Shown here in pieces: positions 5,947 to 7,254 of a stretch of 7,254 nt of DNA. The notes beneath the pieces were generated by a model, which was given only the letters and a program-made list of their open reading frames with translations, was not told where the DNA came from and made no database searches. The translations under genes were made by a program, and so were the position numbers. The stretch is from DHVE2 group archaeon. GTDB taxonomy: Archaea > Thermoplasmatota > Thermoplasmata > Thermoplasmatales > Aciduliprofundaceae. How positions within the stretch are numbered: the first letter of the stretch is position 1; every line of letters begins with the position of its first letter. The stretch spans positions 1 through 7,254 of the forward strand of contig JALULR010000118.1 of the NCBI GenBank assembly GCA_027056155.1, in the 5' to 3' direction.

Positions 5947-6701
5947 GATAAAACCTCCTTGTTTCCAGATGCATCTCTCCGCACCTTGCCTAAGTCACGC
6001 ATATTAAAAAGAACCTGCGTTGAGAATACAGGACCATCAACGCAAACTCGATAGCCATTGATGCTGCACGAATCGCAAATACCTATGCCGCATTTCATGA
6101 GGCGTTCTAGAGATGCTTGTATCTCAATATGCCTCCTTTTAGCAAGCTCAATTAAAGGTTTGAGCATTAGCTCTGGACCGCAGGCGTATATTATATCGTA
6201 TTTATTTTCATTCACAAGCTGCTCGGCTAACTGCGGAGCGTAGCCATGAAAGCCTGCCGAGCCGTCATCAGTAGAGATATATGGTGCTAAATCTTTAAAG
6301 CGCTCTACAAACAAGAGATCTGCCTTAGTTCTGGCGCCAATTACAATGTCCGGTGCATCTAATCTTTCTATGAGCGGAGCAAGAGTTGCCATGCCACTAC
6401 CTCCGCCGACTACCAGTGCTTTGCCCTTAACATAGTTAAAGCCCTTTCCGTATGGACCGCGTATCCACAACTTAGCCCCAGAGCTAAGCTCATGCATTTT
6501 AGATGTGCCGTACCCTATCTTTTTCACTGTAAAACCCTTTAGCGCACCAATGTAGGATATGCTCATGGGAAACTCGTCTATTCCGGGAAGCCAAACCATA
6601 TAAAACTGTCCCGGTGTGGGCTCGCTTGAATCTTCAAACAAAAACGTTTTTATTCCTTTCGCCTCATCAAGCACTTTTTGAATTTTCACTACCCTATACA
6701 T
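5943..6701 (-). CDS. pyrK: Dihydroorotate dehydrogenase class 1B, FAD/[2Fe-2S] electron-transfer subunit
   Basis: PyrK passes electrons from the FMN of PyrD through a [2Fe-2S] cluster and FAD to NAD+, in the fourth step of de novo pyrimidine synthesis. The 252-aa product has the ferredoxin-reductase-like layout: flavin-binding PMSIS (45-49) and RGPYG (81-85); NAD-binding GGGSGMATLAP (99-109); CGPELM (174-179); and a C-terminal cluster motif with Cys204, Cys209, Cys212 and Cys220 (C-x4-C-x2-C-x7-C), followed by VDGPVF. The last cysteine spacing is shorter than the x14 I recall for the Lactococcus enzyme. A longer frame reaching 6767 adds 22 residues that overlap pyrD and do not resemble the family. 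The ATG at 6701 begins the conserved MYRVVKI, lies two bases after the pyrD stop, and has a GAGG site 8 nt upstream. The stop overlaps the ATPase start by four bases. Confidence 0.94.
   Translation of the reverse strand: MYRVVKIQKVLDEAKGIKTFLFEDSSEPTPGQFYMVWLPGIDEFPMSISYIGALKGFTVKKIGYGTSKMHELSSGAKLWIRGPYGKGFNYVKGKALVVGGGSGMATLAPLIERLDAPDIVIGARTKADLLFVERFKDLAPYISTDDGSAGFHGYAPQLAEQLVNENKYDIIYACGPELMLKPLIELAKRRHIEIQASLERLMKCGIGICDSCSINGYRVCVDGPVFSTQVLFNMRDLGKVRRDASGNKEVLS
5953..5960 (-). promoter_or_regulatory. Strong Shine-Dalgarno of the ABC ATPase gene
   Basis: AAGGAGGT on the minus strand, 6 nt before the TTG start and inside the last codons of pyrK. It shares its core with the permease site and justifies accepting a TTG start here. 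Confidence 0.75.
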
Positions 6702-6703
6702 AG

Positions 6704-7254
6704 CTATCGCCTCTGCGCTGAGCCAACAAGCTCGGCAATGTTTTCGATTTTGTTCGCCAATAGCCATGCCCTCATCTCCTCTGCAACCTTGCTAAATACC
6801 TCTATTCCGTGATAATAAACCGCAGTGCCTAGCTCTACGGCACTTGCACCGGCCATGATGTACTCTAATGCGTCTCTTCCCGATACTATGCCACCCACAC
6901 CCACTATGGGCTTGTCAATGTTTGCCTTTACTTCATAAACTGCGCGCAACCCCACCGGCTTTATACATGGCCCAGATAAGCCGCCATATTTGTTGCTGAG
7001 CACAGGCATTCTCGCGTCTATATCTATAGCCATGCCTCGTACCGTGTTGATTAAAACATAAGCATCGGCCTTCTCTGCCGCTTCTGCAATGCTTAAAAGC
7101 GCATGCGTGTTAGGCGTGAGCTTTGCCCACACCGGCACGCTTACACTGCTTTTCACTCCCGAGACAATGTCTTCAACTAGTGCTAAATCCACGCCCACCT
7201 CCATGCCAAGCCCCTTTGCATGTGGACAGGAGAGATTTAGCTCTATTGCGTCCG
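6704..7254 (-). CDS. pyrD: Dihydroorotate dehydrogenase class 1B catalytic subunit, C-terminal part (partial)
   Basis: PyrD oxidises dihydroorotate to orotate with FMN; the adjacent pyrK marks it as the NAD-linked class 1B form, a cytosolic PyrD2-PyrK2 complex. The frame stays open to the window edge, so the ATG at 7204 is internal; 182 residues are visible, roughly 60 percent of a usual 300-aa protein. Bases 7205-7254 encode DAIELNLSCPH and onward, carrying the active-site Cys in the NLSCPH motif that acts as catalytic base in class 1 enzymes. Further family marks are AKLTPN, the INTVRGM stretch, GGLSGPCIKP, and the FMN-phosphate segment VGVGGIVSGRDALEYIMAGA. The TAG at 6704-6706 is followed after two bases by the pyrK ATG. 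The promoter and N-terminus are outside the window. Confidence 0.94.
   Translation of the reverse strand, partial: DAIELNLSCPHAKGLGMEVGVDLALVEDIVSGVKSSVSVPVWAKLTPNTHALLSIAEAAEKADAYVLINTVRGMAIDIDARMPVLSNKYGGLSGPCIKPVGLRAVYEVKANIDKPIVGVGGIVSGRDALEYIMAGASAVELGTAVYYHGIEVFSKVAEEMRAWLLANKIENIAELVGSAQRR
6707..6713 (-). promoter_or_regulatory. Ribosome binding site of pyrK
   Basis: GAGGCGA on the minus strand, with GAGG 8 nt before the ATG at 6701, inside the end of pyrD. It is weaker than the two ABC-gene sites (one mismatch to GGAGGTGAT) but supports the short pyrK start. Confidence 0.45.

Noticed and set aside
6702..6767. 22-residue N-terminal extension of PyrK
   Set aside because: It overlaps the pyrD 3' end in another frame, is unlike the family, and the ATG at 6701 has better position and a ribosome site.

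Overview
The window looks like archaeal chromosome, most likely a euryarchaeon. A Thermoplasmata or DHVE2/Aciduliprofundum-like lineage is my guess from style, not a proven placement. The signs are an archaeal-type phosphoglycerate kinase, TATA boxes about 25-28 nt upstream of start codons that lack a Shine-Dalgarno (leaderless mRNAs), strong GGAGGT-type ribosome sites inside an operon, hairpin-free T-rich terminators, and two signal-peptide proteins with C-terminal membrane anchors and many N-glycosylation sequons. I saw no mobile elements, CRISPR arrays, tRNA or rRNA.

Layout, left to right. (1) 1-672 (+): C-terminal two thirds of a CorA-family Mg2+ channel, cut by the window edge. (2) 674-1897 (-): phosphoglycerate kinase, convergent with corA and one base from it. 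(3) 1898-2083: divergent promoter region with a TATA box for each direction and three copies of a CCACAnATG-type element, one inside a 12-bp perfect palindrome. (4) 2084-3283 (+): a 399-aa secreted, membrane-anchored, probably glycosylated surface protein of unknown function. (5) 3352-3915 (+): a 187-aa membrane-anchored extracytoplasmic protein with one thrombospondin-type-3/EF-hand-like calcium loop, with its own promoter. (6) 7254 back to 3912 (-): a tightly packed four-gene cluster, pyrD (partial) - pyrK - ABC ATPase - 12-TM ABC permease. Its last stop codon overlaps the stop of the 187-aa gene.

PyrD and PyrK form a class 1B, NAD-linked dihydroorotate dehydrogenase (pyrimidine synthesis). 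The ABC pair reads as an ABC-2-like transporter of unknown substrate, coupled to pyrK by a TTGA start/stop overlap. The two surface proteins are the least explained part of the window. No clear new multi-gene system is visible. The most notable points are the uncharacterised surface-protein pair, the palindromic repeat cluster upstream of it, the pyrDK-ABC coupling, and the convergent gene ends whose lysine codons seem to double as terminators for the opposite strand.
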